A stretch of 64,000 nucleotides of DNA from Congeria kusceri (GCA_027627225.1 CM051032.1:59912637-59976636); one strand, 5' to 3'; numbered from the stretch's first letter, positions 1 through 11,756 are shown. Notes: a model not told the origin generated them from the letters alone. Numbers and translations: made by a program.

Positions 1-93
1 AGACCAAACGGCTTTTGGGCAAGGGGCTTATGTACTACACTCTGTGAATACGCGAGCCCAGGACACAGGCCCTAATTAGTCTTAACTAAACAT

Positions 94-354
94 GAGGCAC
101 GTCGTGGGAAAACCGGTCTTAATGCATGTGCGTAAAGTGTCGTCCCGGATTAGCCTGTGCAGTCCGCACAGGCTAATCCAGGAAGGCACTTTCCGCTTTT
201 ATGGTATTTTCTGTTTCAAGGAAGTCTCTTCTAAACATAAATCAACTGTAGGCGGAAAGTGCTGTCCTGGATAAGCCTGTGCGGACTGCACAGGCTTATC
301 CAGGACGACATTTTACGCACATGCATTAAGACCGGTTTTCCCACGACGCGCCTC
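94..354. mobile_element. Palindromic MITE, copy 1
   Basis: A ~260-bp element with long inverted termini. It opens GAGGCACGTCGTGGGAAAAC and closes with the near-complement GTTTTCCCACGACGCGCCTC. Each arm carries its own smaller hairpin built on GCCTGTGCAGTCCGCACAGGC. The middle is a non-palindromic spacer around GTTTCAAGGAAGTCTCTTCT. ACAT lies on both sides, a possible 4-bp target duplication. No transposase frame is present, so it is non-autonomous. Other copies lie at 4640-4900, 39362-39566 and 52223-52268. The short open frame across it is an artefact. Confidence 0.85.
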
Positions 355-973
355 ACATGTTTCTTAATAAATCTGATGTAGCCTGTGAGTTAAAACTGCT
401 GCGTCTCAATAGCCTGACTGTGACGCTTGGCCTCAGGTATGCTTAATTTTTTCGGATTTTGTTCTTATCATGACAAGAAAGATTAAACTGAACAGATAAA
501 TAACACTACTGCTTAATAACATGCAAGATAAGATACTAAGATAAAATCTTACTTATTTAGGGCATTTTACAGGAAAATTAGCAAAATATTGGAATTTGTA
601 GCCATTGACTAATTTGGCAATTGGCAGAGTGAGCCCTCAATAACATGTGGCTAAGTAATAATGGCTTGTGACATATAAAAATTCTAAACTGAAGGATTAA
701 GACATATTGACATTTTTGTTTGAAATTGTGCAACTTAACTTATCACAGAAAAGACATGTAACCTCATACTATGTGTAAATAAAGTACAGGTATACTCTCA
801 GTTAAAATAAGTGTGTTATCAAAAGGGACTACAATTATAAAGTTTAAATGGAAAATTGTATATCATTACCAACGTCAGTACGAAAACTAAGCAGCCCCAT
901 TGCCTCATTCAGAGAACAATACTTAAAACAATAATATCCAGACCATCAAAATTAATATTAAGTGATAAGCAAC
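355..973. other. Intronic AT-rich DNA, no gene seen
   Basis: Lies downstream (3' side) of the minus-strand exon at 974-1135, so it is most likely intron leading to the PDZ-encoding exons beyond the left edge. I see no conserved coding stretch here. Confidence 0.5.
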
Positions 974-1135
974 CTTTCTTAACTCCTCGTTATAGCTGGG
1001 TGTAGCCTGGTAGGTGGGCCTCTGTTCCACTGCAGCCTCTGTCTCAAACATGGGGTTCTCGTGCCCAACAGGGGTCAGCTGGAGCTCTGGCAGGAAGTCA
1101 ATACTGTGACCCTCAAGTTGGCCACTTTCTGCCAC
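974..1135 (-). CDS. PATJ/MPDZ-like scaffold, linker exon between L27 and first PDZ
   Basis: On the minus strand an acceptor (TCTAG) at 1136-1137 opens a 162-bp phase-0 exon of 54 codons, ending AGA AAG before a GTTGCT donor. The peptide has no repeat character and is acidic/polar, with GHENPMF in the middle and SYNEELRK at the end. In human PATJ the linker before PDZ1 ends in a similar NEDFNSVI...AQGR stretch, which supports reading this as the piece just before PDZ1. It follows the L27 exon (4441-4604) in phase. The donor is weak (GTTGCT), so the 3' boundary is less certain than the 5' boundary. Assignment to PATJ versus MPDZ/MUPP1 cannot be decided without the PDZ exons. Confidence 0.6.
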
Positions 1136-1934
1136 CTAGATTGCAATAAGAACTGCTTGTAAAACAGGTGTGCCCCCTCTAAGTCTAAGTCCACCAATCA
1201 TCAAGTCTGGTGAAGATCATATGAAACTGTTGAAGAGTGGAAACAGTTAAAAAAGTCAATCTTAGATAATTCATGGGCAATAACTCTGCAGCTTCTGTTG
1301 CAATTTGGTTGATTATTGAACTTGGATGACATATTATGCCCACAAAAATTTTCATTAACTTTGGTGAAGAACTGATGAAAACTGTTTGACTAAGAGAGCA
1401 AAAAAGAATGTAAATTATCTTTATTATTGATCAAGTTATCCATGATATAGAGAAAATATCAAACAACCCAATCACTACCATATTGTGGTTAAACACAAAG
1501 ACCGACCACCACTAGGTCTGAAGACAAAAATGTTCAAACGCACATATTTACTGCAAACACCTGTACCCAAACTAGAACTTTGTCACATGGGTGACAGCGG
1601 GCCCCGATTGATAGCATTTTTGAAGGTAGGGATTAGCCACTTTTTTAAAGTAACTAGTTCATGTCAGCAATTCCATCTATGTCAAAGATTACCTAAAGCT
1701 TCATGGAATATATATTAGTACATGCATGTTTACATTGATAACCAATAAGTGTAGAATATCTGAGAAACACAATAACTAATGCAATATATACATAACTTCC
1801 GAATGTGTGAGACAAATTAAAATCCCCATCTTTACCCACAACCACATATTACCCTCAACAATGAAGACAAGTTTCAAGAAAGTCTGTTGGAAATTGTAGG
1901 AGGCGTTGCATTCACAAGGAATTTTCCCCCTATA
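1136..1934. other. Intron of the PATJ-like gene, diverged repeats only
   Basis: No exon recognised. Around 1268 the phrase GGGCAATAACTCTG appears, the same phrase that recurs in the tandem arrays at 3535, 6640, 11290, 34240, 43000 and 48540, so this is probably a decayed single unit of that kind. Confidence 0.45.
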
Positions 1935-2169
1935 TTCATTACAATAGCTCGATCTGTTATTGAGTAATTGAGAAGAAACCGTTTTTCTATTTTTAGTAAC
2001 GGTGACCTTGACCTTGATCCTACCCACCCCCTATGCAATCCCAAGCGATGTCTTGATAAAAGGTATCTATGTATGAAGTTGAATTATAATAGCTCAATTC
2101 ATTCGCAAGTAATTGAGCGGAAACCGTTTTTCTATTTTTTTGTAACGGTGACCTTGCCCGGTCTCGATA
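1935..2169 (+). repeat. ~125-bp tandem repeat, interrupted at 2170 by an insertion
   Basis: Two units marked by TTTTTAGTAACGGTGACC...CCCAAGCGA.GTCT...GTATCTATGTATGAAG...ATTGAGC.GAAACC. The array breaks off at 2169 and resumes at 3449 after a transposon-like insertion. A longer array of the same unit lies at 18998-19420. Confidence 0.75.
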
Positions 2170-3448
2170 CAGGGATCTCGGAAACGCAAAATCAAGCATA
2201 TTTGGACGCATAATTTTTCAAAAGGACGCATGTCAAACCCATGCCAAGAGTCCTTGGGACGCATGCTTTTTTGCTTTATGCGTATACCCTGTTACTTAAC
2301 ACATACATGAGTGTCTGCAGTAAACTCGGCAGTAGTCGTGACAAAATCAATATCGGCCCCAGTACACATTGCAGCTGTCAAAGTCTAGTCCTTTAGCTCC
2401 ACCCACAGCAGTCCCTTAGCTCCACCCACACCATTCCAGACAGTTACTTGAAATTTTCATTTGTAAATTTTATTGTCACTTATTGCTGTGCTTTAATCCA
2501 TAAGTCAATTAGAATGTGCGAAATCACCAAAATGTGACAAAAGGCGTCCCCAATTAAGAACAATTGGAACATAGTTGACAACTTAAAACAAACAACATTG
2601 TTAAAATGAGTGGAAAACAGCTTCAGCTGATTTCATTTATTTATACTGCCAATCAAATTTCATGAACAACAACTAAATCTCAGTAAATTGAGTAATGCGG
2701 TGATAGGAGTATTGTTTTGACAGAAATTTTAAACGAAAATCTAGGGCTGAATTTTGAAATTGTTCAATAATCATATATTAAGGAACTTTCTAGTATATAA
2801 CACCTATGACAAGACATAAATTAACATTACTGGCGGCAGTTTAAGTAAAAACAATTGCAATGTCACATATTTTCGCGATCCCGTGAAAATTTTTCGTCGC
2901 CGACTTTACAGATCACAAAACATTTGTAAAACACATGCAAACACATAATTTGGTGTTTAATATCACCAATAATTGCTCCTTTCATATGTTTTTGTGTTGT
3001 AAAACCTGTTTCACAATTACACTACTTGACAGTAACTGACGCTTTGGTACCTGCTGAAGTGTAATCGATGCATCATGACTTTACTAGGCCTACACATCAG
3101 TTAACAAGTTTAGACCATCAATTGCTAATTGTCCTGAATTTACCTGTTTTAAAATTAATTATTTGTACAAAAATATTGTTTTATAAGACATTATTAAGTA
3201 TTATGTATTATTATCATTATAATTACATAACCCAATAATAATAATAATTATTATTATTAGTAGTAGTAGTAGTAGTATGATGGTTATTATTCTATTTATA
3301 ACTGTCATATATTGTATAAATGATTAAATTGTCCATTCCCTCTCGCGTGTCACATACTTAACTTTTATTTCTTTTCTATTTGGGACTCCTACTTTTTAGG
3401 GGGAAGGAGTCACAGGACTCCTATTTTAAAATCCTAGTGAGATCCCTG
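2170..3448. mobile_element. CAGGG-ended non-autonomous DNA element inserted in a tandem repeat
   Basis: Left end CAGGGATCTCGGAAACG, right end CCTAGTGAGATCCCTG; the terminal 10 bp are exact complements. CGATA flanks both sides, and the flanking 125-bp repeat reads continuously if the insert is removed, so the boundaries are firm. Internal sequence is AT-rich and includes a (TTA)n/(TAG)n microsatellite at 3236-3280. No transposase is seen. The same termini in variant form bound the element at 27606-30039. Superfamily unassigned: the ends look hAT-like (CAGRG) but the duplication is 5 bp. Confidence 0.75.
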
Positions 3449-3950
3449 CGATATAAGGTATCTATGGGAGAAGTTTCATTAAAATATTTCAATTCGTTCT
3501 CAAGTTAGAGAGCTGAAACCAAAAGTCTACTCCGCCTGAAAATGAAAAATTAACAAAGGGCAATAACTCCAGAATTATGAAGTGCAGAGTAGCGGTTCTT
3601 GTGCACTTTACTTCTCATCAATGAGATCTATCCACCTATGAAGTTTCAAGTTAATACCTCTTATAGTCTCTAAGAGTTATGCTCCAGGCAAAACTGAAGT
3701 ATGAAAAATTAACAAAGGGCAATAACTCCAGAACCATGAAGTGCAGAGTAATGGTTCTTGTGCACTGCACTTCTCCATAATGAGATCTTTCCACCCATGA
3801 AGTTTCAAATTAATGCTGAAACAGTTTTGAAGTCATGAAAGAAAAACATGACAAATGTGGATGGACGGACGTCCGGACAGACGGACGGACAGACAGGGTG
3901 ATTACTGTAGGGCACCCGCAAAAAAATTTGCAGGGCCCTAATTACTGGGA
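3449..3950. repeat. Rest of the 125-bp repeat plus a ~150-bp tandem repeat
   Basis: 3449-3535 resumes the array cut at 2169. From 3535 to about 3840 a different unit occurs about twice, each beginning GAAAAATTAACAAAGGGCAATAACTCCAG and containing TGAAGTGCAGAGTA.YGGTTCTTGTGCACT. It ends with a CGGACAGACGGACGGACAGAC tract and GCAGGGCCCTAAT, a common tail of molluscan intronic repeats. No coding content. Confidence 0.7.
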
Positions 3951-4315
3951 ACATTTAAGGGAAAGCAACTTGTGGTAAAATAACAAACTGCTTAGTAGAA
4001 GTTGTGCAACCTGTGAAACACATAAAAAAATGAAAATCCCAAGTAAATTCCCCAGACAAATCCCACAGTAAAACAATAAAGCAAGGATAAAAGTAAATAA
4101 AAACAGTATTCTTTCTGATTATATTTTCTATGTAAAGTATTGTGTCATTTTAAGTATTAGTATCAGATTTATTCAATTTGTTGTCAACAGATTGGTTTCC
4201 AAAAATCTAAATCCTGAACATTTTTTGCCGATTGTTTCATCATCTACTCAGTTTTTTTTGGGGGGGGGCGGTGTTGTCTGTGCAGCACACATCATTTTAA
4301 CATTTTAAGTTTAAG

Positions 4316-4412
4316 CGTAACCCATACCAGTTTGAGTTCATCTAGGGAGTCTTGTAGCACCAATAGCTGTCTGAAGAGGGGACTCTGCAGCATACAGATG
4401 AGGGAACTGTCT
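4316..4412 (-). pseudogene. Partial tandem duplicate of the L27 exon
   Basis: About 95 bp on the minus strand duplicate the last half of the exon at 4441-4604, offset by about 112 bp and including some adjoining intron. The copy keeps ICMLQSPLFRQLLVL open, with synonymous differences in AGT CCC and TCC, and ends AAA CTG before GTATGG where the real exon ends ACA CAG before GTATAG. The 5' half of the exon is missing. A possible AG acceptor (AAGACAG) sits at its edge but gives the wrong phase for a simple substitution, so it looks like a non-functional partial duplicate. Confidence 0.65.
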
Positions 4413-4440
4413 TAATAAAATATGTAAAGGTAACCTATAC

Positions 4441-4604
4441 CTGTGTAAGTTCATCTAGAGAGTCTTGTAGCACCAATAGCTGTCTGAAGAGGGGGCTCTG
4501 CAGCATACAGATGAGGGAGCTGACGCTGTCATCCTGGCTGTGGTCCCCGGCCTCCCATAGCAACGTCTGCAGGTGGTCCAGGCACTCGGCTGCATGCTCG
4601 CTGT
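4441..4604 (-). CDS. PATJ/MPDZ-like scaffold, L27-domain exon
   Basis: A TTTCAG acceptor opens a 164-bp exon (2 bases of a split codon plus 54 codons) ending CTTACACAG before GTATAG. The peptide carries LDHLQTLLWEAGD, then LQSPLFRQLLVLQDSLDEL, which matches the L27 domain at the N-terminus of PATJ/MUPP1 (SPLFNQILTLQQS-type core). In the known family this L27 pairs with the L27 of PALS1 in the Crumbs apical polarity complex at tight or septate junctions. The start codon must be in an exon to the right that I could not identify. A MITE (4640-4900) begins only ~35 bp upstream of the acceptor, and a partial duplicate lies at 4316-4412. Confidence 0.75.
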
Positions 4605-4639
4605 CTGAAACACAGGTGGACATTAAGAAAAATATTATT

Positions 4640-4900
4640 GAGGTGCGTCGTGGGAAAACCGGGCTTAATGCATGTGCGTAAAGTGTTGTCCCGGATTAGC
4701 CTGTGCAGTCCGCACAGGCTAATCCAGGACAACACTTTCTGCTTTTATGGTATTTTCTGTTTCAAGGAAGTCTCTTCTAGACATAAATTCACTGTAGGTG
4801 GAAAGTGCCATCCTGGATTAGCCTGTGCGGACTGCACAGGTTAATCCGGGACGACACTTTACGCACAAACATTAAGCCCGGTTTTCCCACGACGCGCCTC
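4640..4900. mobile_element. Palindromic MITE, copy 2
   Basis: Same family as 94-354, with complete arms: GAGGTGCGTCGTGGGAAAAC at the left and GTTTTCCCACGACGCGCCTC at the right. It sits about 35 bp upstream (in the minus-strand sense) of the L27 exon acceptor, inside the region where a branch point would be expected. Confidence 0.85.
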
Positions 4901-6639
4901 AATTATATTTAAGATGTTGGTGAATACCAGCCATTTAATATTTTTAAGCCTTCCAAAAAGAAACAGGTTATAAACCACTCATCTTAAATGGTCACTGTAA
5001 GTTTTAAGGTACACATGTGGCCAATAATTTGTTTTGTGAATACAGGCCGACAGGTAAAAGCCTTTTTAAACTGGTGCATGTTCAGTAAACGAAATACCGA
5101 TTTATGTCATATTCCTAAACTGGTCACTTTTTCAGGTTTTTGAACACAGTTATACAAGTGGATATAGGTGGTATACATGTACATAAAAATAGGTTTTGCT
5201 ATTTTGCATTGGATTCTTTCTTAACATTCAAATATTTGTGAATGTATACTGTCCAATCTATCAATCGGCACGCATCTGATGTTGAATTACTTCATACATA
5301 CCACTTATCATAGACATCCTGTTGTAGTTGTTAACTCGAAAACATCAACTTTACGAGCAAGAAATGCACTGCTAAAACAGAAAACAAACATTATTCTTCA
5401 TTCTTTATAAAAACAAATAGAGGTTAAACATATACATACATGTAATACTTACAAACAAAAAGATTGCAAGTGTAAATTTGGTCACTCTGGTTACATACGG
5501 TATATGGAAACCATTGAAACCATTAAAAATTATAGCATTATTTACAAAACAATTTTCACATACCTGAATACCCACGAATCTGTTTCTTATATGCAAAGAA
5601 TTATCATGTAATATAGAGCGTAATTGTATTTTTTTATCGAAAACACTACATAATTTCCATAAGTATTTAAAGCATTAGAATCAATTATTTTCGAAAACTC
5701 GAGCAATGGACAGGGCAGAACACTACATATTCAGCAATTACAATTATCCATTGAATGATAATGAGCAATGCAAGCAATGTGGTTAAGATAAGAGTTACTT
5801 AGCAAGGCTGTAAATTGACACTAGGCTGTCCTGCTTTATGTTAAGGTAGACATCTATTCACATATAACTATTACCAGACTGAGTACTGACTGAGTACCTA
5901 TTTTATTTACATTATATATCTATTTGAAGTGTTCAGGTTTGTGGACTGGAATTTAGTATACAAACATCATTATTAAACATCAACAGTTTAGTTATTCTTG
6001 ACTTCTCAGGTAACAATGTCATGAAAACATCAGATTAGGGACTAATCATTTTTATTTCAAACAAAAGCAACAGAAAAACTATTATTTTCCTTGTCAAAAA
6101 GGAAAGAACACTGTTTTAGACATTTAAACATTTTATTCATTGCATCATGTAATCTAGTTATGTACTGTGTAGTTAGCTTATTTTGGACTTTAGTTATCTT
6201 CATGAACCATAAATATCAGTCAATATTCAATACACATAAAATATATGTATACACACATAAAACAAGTTTCTCATCACACCCAAAATTGACATTTCCAGTT
6301 AGTCGATTGCCACCTTGACTATTGTGCTTTTGTTTAATTACATACATAACAACAAATATGTGCATAAGTAGTCACTAAGCATGAATTAATTGTTTATTTA
6401 TGCACTTAGATATCCTCATTTTCATACAGCACACTGTCACAAAACTGATGTAACAAAGCTTTGCATTGACTGTTCTAAGGCAATGGCCGTTTTAATCATT
6501 TTTGTGTATTGTATCTGGTTAATTTTCTGTTTCATTTTGAATCGGCAAATCAGTCAAATAAAACAATTCAGGACTGTCTCAGGACTGTCCGACAGCGCTC
6601 TCAACTATTCAACCGTTTTGTCAGAGTTATTGGCCATTA
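4901..6639. other. AT-rich stretch, no gene seen
   Basis: Intron or upstream region of the PATJ-like gene. Short open frames on both strands have no family character. The first exon of the PATJ-like gene may lie here or further right, but I cannot point to it. Confidence 0.4.
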
Positions 6640-7050
6640 TCACTACAAAAAAGAGGCATAATTCTGCTAAAAAGAGGCATAATTCTGCTAAAATGTTGTT
6701 CACAGTTATGTGCCTTGGCCAGTGACCGTGAAGACATGTGTGAAGTATAATAAGGGGCATAGTTCTGCTAAATTTCAGGTCAGAGTTATGGTCCTTGGTC
6801 AGTGACCTTATATAATGACCCTGAAGACATGTTTGCAGTTTCAATGGAATATCTGTATTAGTTATAGAGATATGGAGTTGTTGCACTCTAACTTTAAACT
6901 GAATTTCTAAGTACAAAAAGGGGCATAATTCTGCTAAAATGCTGGTCACAGTTATGGGTCTTGGCCAGTGACCATATATAATGATCCTGAAGGCATGTGT
7001 GAAGTTTCAATTGAATATCTGTAGTAGATATTTAACTTTTGAAAACTGGA
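6640..7050 (+). repeat. ~170-bp diverged tandem repeat
   Basis: About 2.5 units marked by GAGGCATAATTCTGCTAAAA, CAGTTATG..CCTTGG.CAGTGACC and GAAGACATGTGTGAAGT. It belongs to the class of intronic arrays carrying an ATAACTC/GAGTTATGGCCC-like phrase. The open frames on both strands here are by-products. Confidence 0.65.
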
Positions 7051-7921
7051 AGTTTGAACTTCCTGGCCTCTGATTTTGGAAGTTTTGCTAATAATATTTG
7101 TAAGCTTTGACAGTATTGAGCAACAGAAGTCATGAGCATTTCAGAATTAAGATTAAGTATAAAGTTCAAGGTTTTTTTAAAGCCAGTTCTTTTTCATCAA
7201 GTGTGTATATGCCAATTTATTCAGTGAAAGAGGTATACATTTAGATAAATTACTTAATTTTTCTTGTAACTTGTTCATCCTTACATGATGGAACTTCTAT
7301 GGCTGCAAATTTGGAAGTTCTGCACCTTCCATGGCAAAATTTTGGAAGTCCTGTGACAAAAACTGGGAGTAAACTACTCCCAAACTTCCCTTAATGCAAG
7401 CTCTGAAGAAACTGGCAAAATGCAGCTACTTTGGAGCCAATAAGAGTCATTCAATGCTAATTTGATTTCTGTTTTTATTTTTATTTTTTGTTTTCCCACT
7501 ATGTATGCCCACCACACTTTGGGTAGTTTGTGCCTAAAATCAAATATCACTGCAATCCTGACCAACTTCAACACATCAATTCAATTTTACATGTTTTTAA
7601 AGCACACTGAATTTCTGCTTAATTATCGTTATTGTCAGGTTATATAGTTAAAATAATTAATATAACAGCTATTAATATATACACTTAATATTAAGCATTC
7701 AAATACCTTCCATTGTTAAAATACATTGTACATTTGCACAAAATACAGTACTTAATTAATAGCAATTTGTAAACACTATTAAATTATATTTGTTGATTTC
7801 CCACATACATTTTAAAGACCATTTTCGTAATTAGAGTCCATCAAAGAATATTCGGCAAATGAGATATAAGCCAAACAGGTTTTAGTGGTGCAGGACAAAG
7901 CATATCAGTACCAAAGCGTAC
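7051..7921. other. AT-rich stretch, no gene seen
   Basis: No exon, RNA gene or bounded repeat recognised. Ends at the left boundary of the element at 7922. Confidence 0.4.
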
Positions 7922-10235
7922 CAGGGTTTTCCTTAGACTTTGAATTTCAAGAGTCAATGACTCTTGGGGTCAAATTTTCAAGAGTCAAAATCAAACTCCC
8001 CAAGAGTCAGATGAAAACCTTCAAGAGTCGATGCTTTGTGGGTAGTTTTCATTCGTTTTCCTTCTTTTTATTATTATTTGTATTAATTTATCATTCTTAT
8101 TTTATAATTTAATAATATTATTTTAATTTATTATTTATTATTCTATATTAAGTTATTAATTTTTATTTTATTTTTAATTTATTTAATTTTATTTTCTTCT
8201 TCTTCGTATTTATAATTATTAGATCTATTATTATTATTTATTATTATTATAATTATTAATACGATTTTAGCATATTCTTTACATACTAAAAATACCACTA
8301 ATTTATTTTTTACAAAATCGCATATCATGTAAATAAAACACAGGCTTTCCTGGCTAAAAAAATATACGTAGTTACGGTCCCCAAATAATGTTTTAAAGTA
8401 TATTAATAAACAGCAATTAAATAATTATTCAAATGCTAAAGGTCGCAAAGTTTTTGCACTACAAACGTTTTATACCAAAAGAAAAGATTTCACAGTTCTG
8501 GCACTACAAAGTTTTTATTCCCAGATGACATGTATATATTTGGTCAAGCACATGGTCGATACACGCACGCTTTCCATGCGTGGAACGTGATGTCATTTGT
8601 GTCAGCATAACTTTCGCGGCTTTTCTAGAAAACATGAAATACACAGACTATTAAAAACTGTGTTAATGGCACTCCAACACTAAAATTTAATGTTGGATAT
8701 TTCAGATATAAGAAATATTACGTAAAAGTCAGAATTTTCGCTGAAATCGGATTCCAAATTTTGGAAATATATTAATAATTTTACCCATAATGACTTTAAA
8801 TTTAGGATCTAAACTATATGTGGATATTATCAACAACGGAAGCGGTGAGTAAATTGTGTTTTAAACGTTTTATGGTCGGGAATAAACATACCGTAATCGT
8901 TCGAATATAATACGCACTTTTTTACTGGAAAATGTTTATCAAAAGTAGGGGGTGCCTATTATTTTTGAACGTAAAGAGTTTACCAGAAAATGTTATGTCC
9001 AAATATTGGCTTAACCCTTTTCCTTATAGATACGTGTGAACCCGACCGTACCAATTACTGGATACATACGACTTTTCACGTCTCTATCCATTACCCGATC
9101 ATCCCGTATATTCGCGACTTTTATTTTTAAAAGCAAATTCTGGCCAATATTGACTATAAATGTGTTTAAAAATTACATAAACACAAAAACGTTTGCCATT
9201 TTTCGAAAAGTATCAAATGCATTTTGGGATTGTTTCTATTTAAAGATATGCTGTAATTGACGTCCAACTGGGACGTGGATATTCCTATTGAACATGCTTA
9301 AATCATGTACTGCAATATACGTGCATCGGGTAAAGGTAATATTTTAAAAGTAGTGACCAATCAAGTAATAAATTAAATTAAGATATATAAACCATTTTAT
9401 GAAAATATGGTGAATTTTCTGTGTAAATACAAAGGGGGACCACTGTGCATTATCTATGAATTATCTTAAAAATTGTCAATTATCAACTGCACAACAATAA
9501 GCCTATTTACGGCAACAAATTGCCCACAATAGAATTATCAATGAAATTGTCAAATACCCAATAATTACCGGTAACAATATATCGACTGGGTACAAAAGTG
9601 AATGATAACGATATTACGTTTTGCATTTTCCACAAGACGTAAATATATTGACACAAAAATACCAATGGCGTCGTTTTTTTGTTGATTGTAGATTTGGACA
9701 CAACCTCTGGATTTTAAATGTATATTATACTCCAAATTTCAATTTTTACCGAAAAATTCGGGCCAAAGGCAGGGATGCTTATTATACACGATGGCGTATT
9801 ATATTCTAACTATTACGGTACTCTAACGGACTCATGTACATTAATTAAAGTGTTGATACATGTATATTAAATTGTTCACGTCGTTGGAAGCTTATATAAC
9901 AATGCATTTTAATTGGTCAATATAGATTTCTCTGAGCAACAAAACTCTGCCTAATGGACGGAGCTTCAAGGTAACTTGATTGCTTATGGACAGAGTCTAT
10001 TTAAAGATTGACTCGTGCACCTCCAACCAATAATAGCAGAGTGTTTTATCAACTTTGAAATTGCTGTTCGCCTGATTGGGATAATCAGCCAGCCGAGTTA
10101 TACTGTATGATGCAAGTCCGGAAATTGCCCCGGGTCAAAGGTGACGCATGAAGTAAGTACCTCGCGAGTCAAACAAGCGTATTTTGACATTTTCACGTGT
10201 CAAAACCTAGGAGCTCGGGTCAAACGAAAGCCCTG
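7922..10235. mobile_element. CAGGG-ended DNA element with subterminal AAGAGTC motifs
   Basis: Left end CAGGGTTTTCCTTAGAC, right end CAAACGAAAGCCCTG; CGTAC flanks both sides (5-bp target duplication). Just inside the left end AAGAGTC occurs four times directly and once inverted (7935-8035), the layout of transposase-binding subterminal repeats; the right end has GTCAAA words instead. Then come a very AT-rich stretch (8100-8280) and a module with ACGTTCCACGCATGGAAAG-type sequence on the complementary strand (about 8430-8700). No transposase frame. An inverted partial copy forms 12683-13376 plus 18410-18644. Confidence 0.7.
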
Positions 10236-10720
10236 CGTACCAATTAAATTGAATTTAAAACGAAATGTACAGCCAGTTTATAGATTTGATATTTACAGCA
10301 TGTGGTTCTAGTCTAATTCATGAGACGTGCTACGAATTTAGTGTTACTTTTTATATAGGGCTAAATTCGCTGGAATGTCTCATCGCCGAAGCATTAATGT
10401 GGTTTAAATTTTCATAAATTTCCATTATTTGCGACAATAGAGTTATCTTTTGAGTATCAACATATTTTACTTAAACAACACATGAATCCAAATTTAACTA
10501 GGACACGCGTTAAATTCCAATTTAAACTTGTGTGTTAAACATTTATGTACAGACCGCCATTAATTTGCCTTGTTTACACTTCAATCAAAATGTTCAACCA
10601 ATCGGATGATGAATGTAGTTATTAATTGAACCGACAGACCAATCAAAATTATGCAATCCATTCAGCGAAGCAGAATATTGAGTAAAGTTTAAACAGTGGA
10701 GGACAGCCAGATTATTTAAC
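10236..10720 (+). other. Possible upstream region of the transporter gene
   Basis: Non-repetitive DNA between a mobile element and the candidate first exon at 10721. I see no clear TATA box or other defined promoter motif. Treating it as promoter/5' UTR depends entirely on the exon call. Confidence 0.25.
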
Positions 10721-10792
10721 ATGGCCCAAAGCGCTCACCAGAGAACTGGTACAGATGAAGACCATATTGTTGTGACAGGTTTGAAAATTAAG
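10721..10792 (+). CDS. Candidate first coding exon of the SLC17A9-like transporter
   Basis: ATG in the context AACATGG opens 24 codons beginning MAQSAHQRTGTDEDH and ending TGLKIK, followed by a GTATCT donor in phase 0. Joined to an acceptor AG at 27268-27269 this reads ...TGLKIK-WMIGLFCGC, giving a charged cytosolic N-terminus and then TM1, and a total of 433 residues against about 436 in the human protein. The fit of phase and length is the evidence; there is no family-specific sequence in this exon. A stronger-looking acceptor at 27253 would need a phase-2 exon that this is not. An alternative start is ATGGCGGCAG at 20220, which can give a phase-2 end (MAAV) with a poor donor. Confidence 0.35.
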
Positions 10793-11289
10793 GTATCTGA
10801 ACAACACACAGTGGGGGTAGGATCAATTTTGATTTAAAACATCGGTAAGTGCAATGGGCCAACTAAAGTATGAGTTGGGTAGTGGATGTGCGTTTTTTTG
10901 CTAATGGTTCTCAAATCATTTTTCCCGATATTCTTACCTGACCCTTTTTCAATAACTCACTGACAATTCTGGAAAATGCACAAACAGTAGATTTGTATGT
11001 CTTTTTTCGCAAACAGTTTTGGAAAACTAGTTGCATTGTGATGACTGTGCTATAAAGTAAAGTTTTGCTTTTTCTTTGATAATTTTCTTTCCAATGATGA
11101 CAAATGATGTTAATGCAGGCTCTGAAGACATCAATGTTGCATGTACAAATAACTGCATGCAAGTCTTGCAACTGTTGGAAATCAAATTTTATCAATCAAT
11201 TTTTATGGTCATGCGCAAACTGTGTAAGTTTGGTCAACATTGAATCAAAATCATGTGTGCAAGCCAATCATTGATAACTTGTTGATGTT

Positions 11290-11756
11290 TTTTTCCAAAC
11301 ACAAGGGGCAATAACTCTGGTGTTTCTGGCCCGATCATGCTTAAATTCTATTTCACCTGTAATCTTAGGATCATAGACAAACTGTACACCATTGGTGAAG
11401 ATTGGATGAAAAATGAAGTCTCTATCCTGAATAATGTCCATTTTTGCATATTTTTTTCACAAACAAAGGGCAAAAACTCTGGTGTTTCGGGTCCAATCTT
11501 GCTTATATTCGAGTTCACCTTTAATCTTATGGTCATAGACAAACTGTGCAAGATTGGTAAAGATTGGATGAAAAATGAAGTCTCTATCCTGTATTATGTC
11601 CATTTTTGCATATTGTTTTCACAACCAAAGGGTAATAACTCTGGTGTTTCTGGTCCGATCTTGCTTATATTCGACTTCAACTGTAATAGACATTATGTCC
11701 ATTTTTGTATATTTTTTAATAAACAAAGGGCAATAACTCTGGTGTTTGAAACATGA
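11290..11756 (+). repeat. ~170-bp tandem repeat with GGGCAATAACTCTGGTGTTT
   Basis: About three units, each with AAGGGCAATAACTCTGGTGTTT..GG.CC.ATC.TGCTT and CATAGACAAACTGT.CA..ATTGGT.AAGATTGGATGAAAAATG. The 139-codon frame across it simply follows the repeat and is not a gene. Confidence 0.75.

Noticed and set aside
4529..4844. Open frames on both strands across the MITE and L27 exon
   Set aside because: The MITE is palindromic and gives similar spurious frames at every copy (also at 92-274).
10911..11195. Minus-strand frame with a good donor (CAG before GTAAGA) as a first exon of the PATJ-like gene
   Set aside because: No L27 or start-region similarity, and overlapping repeat-like sequence; not enough support.
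11337..11756. 139-codon plus-strand open frame
   Set aside because: It runs through three units of a ~170-bp tandem repeat and repeats its own peptide; no family character.
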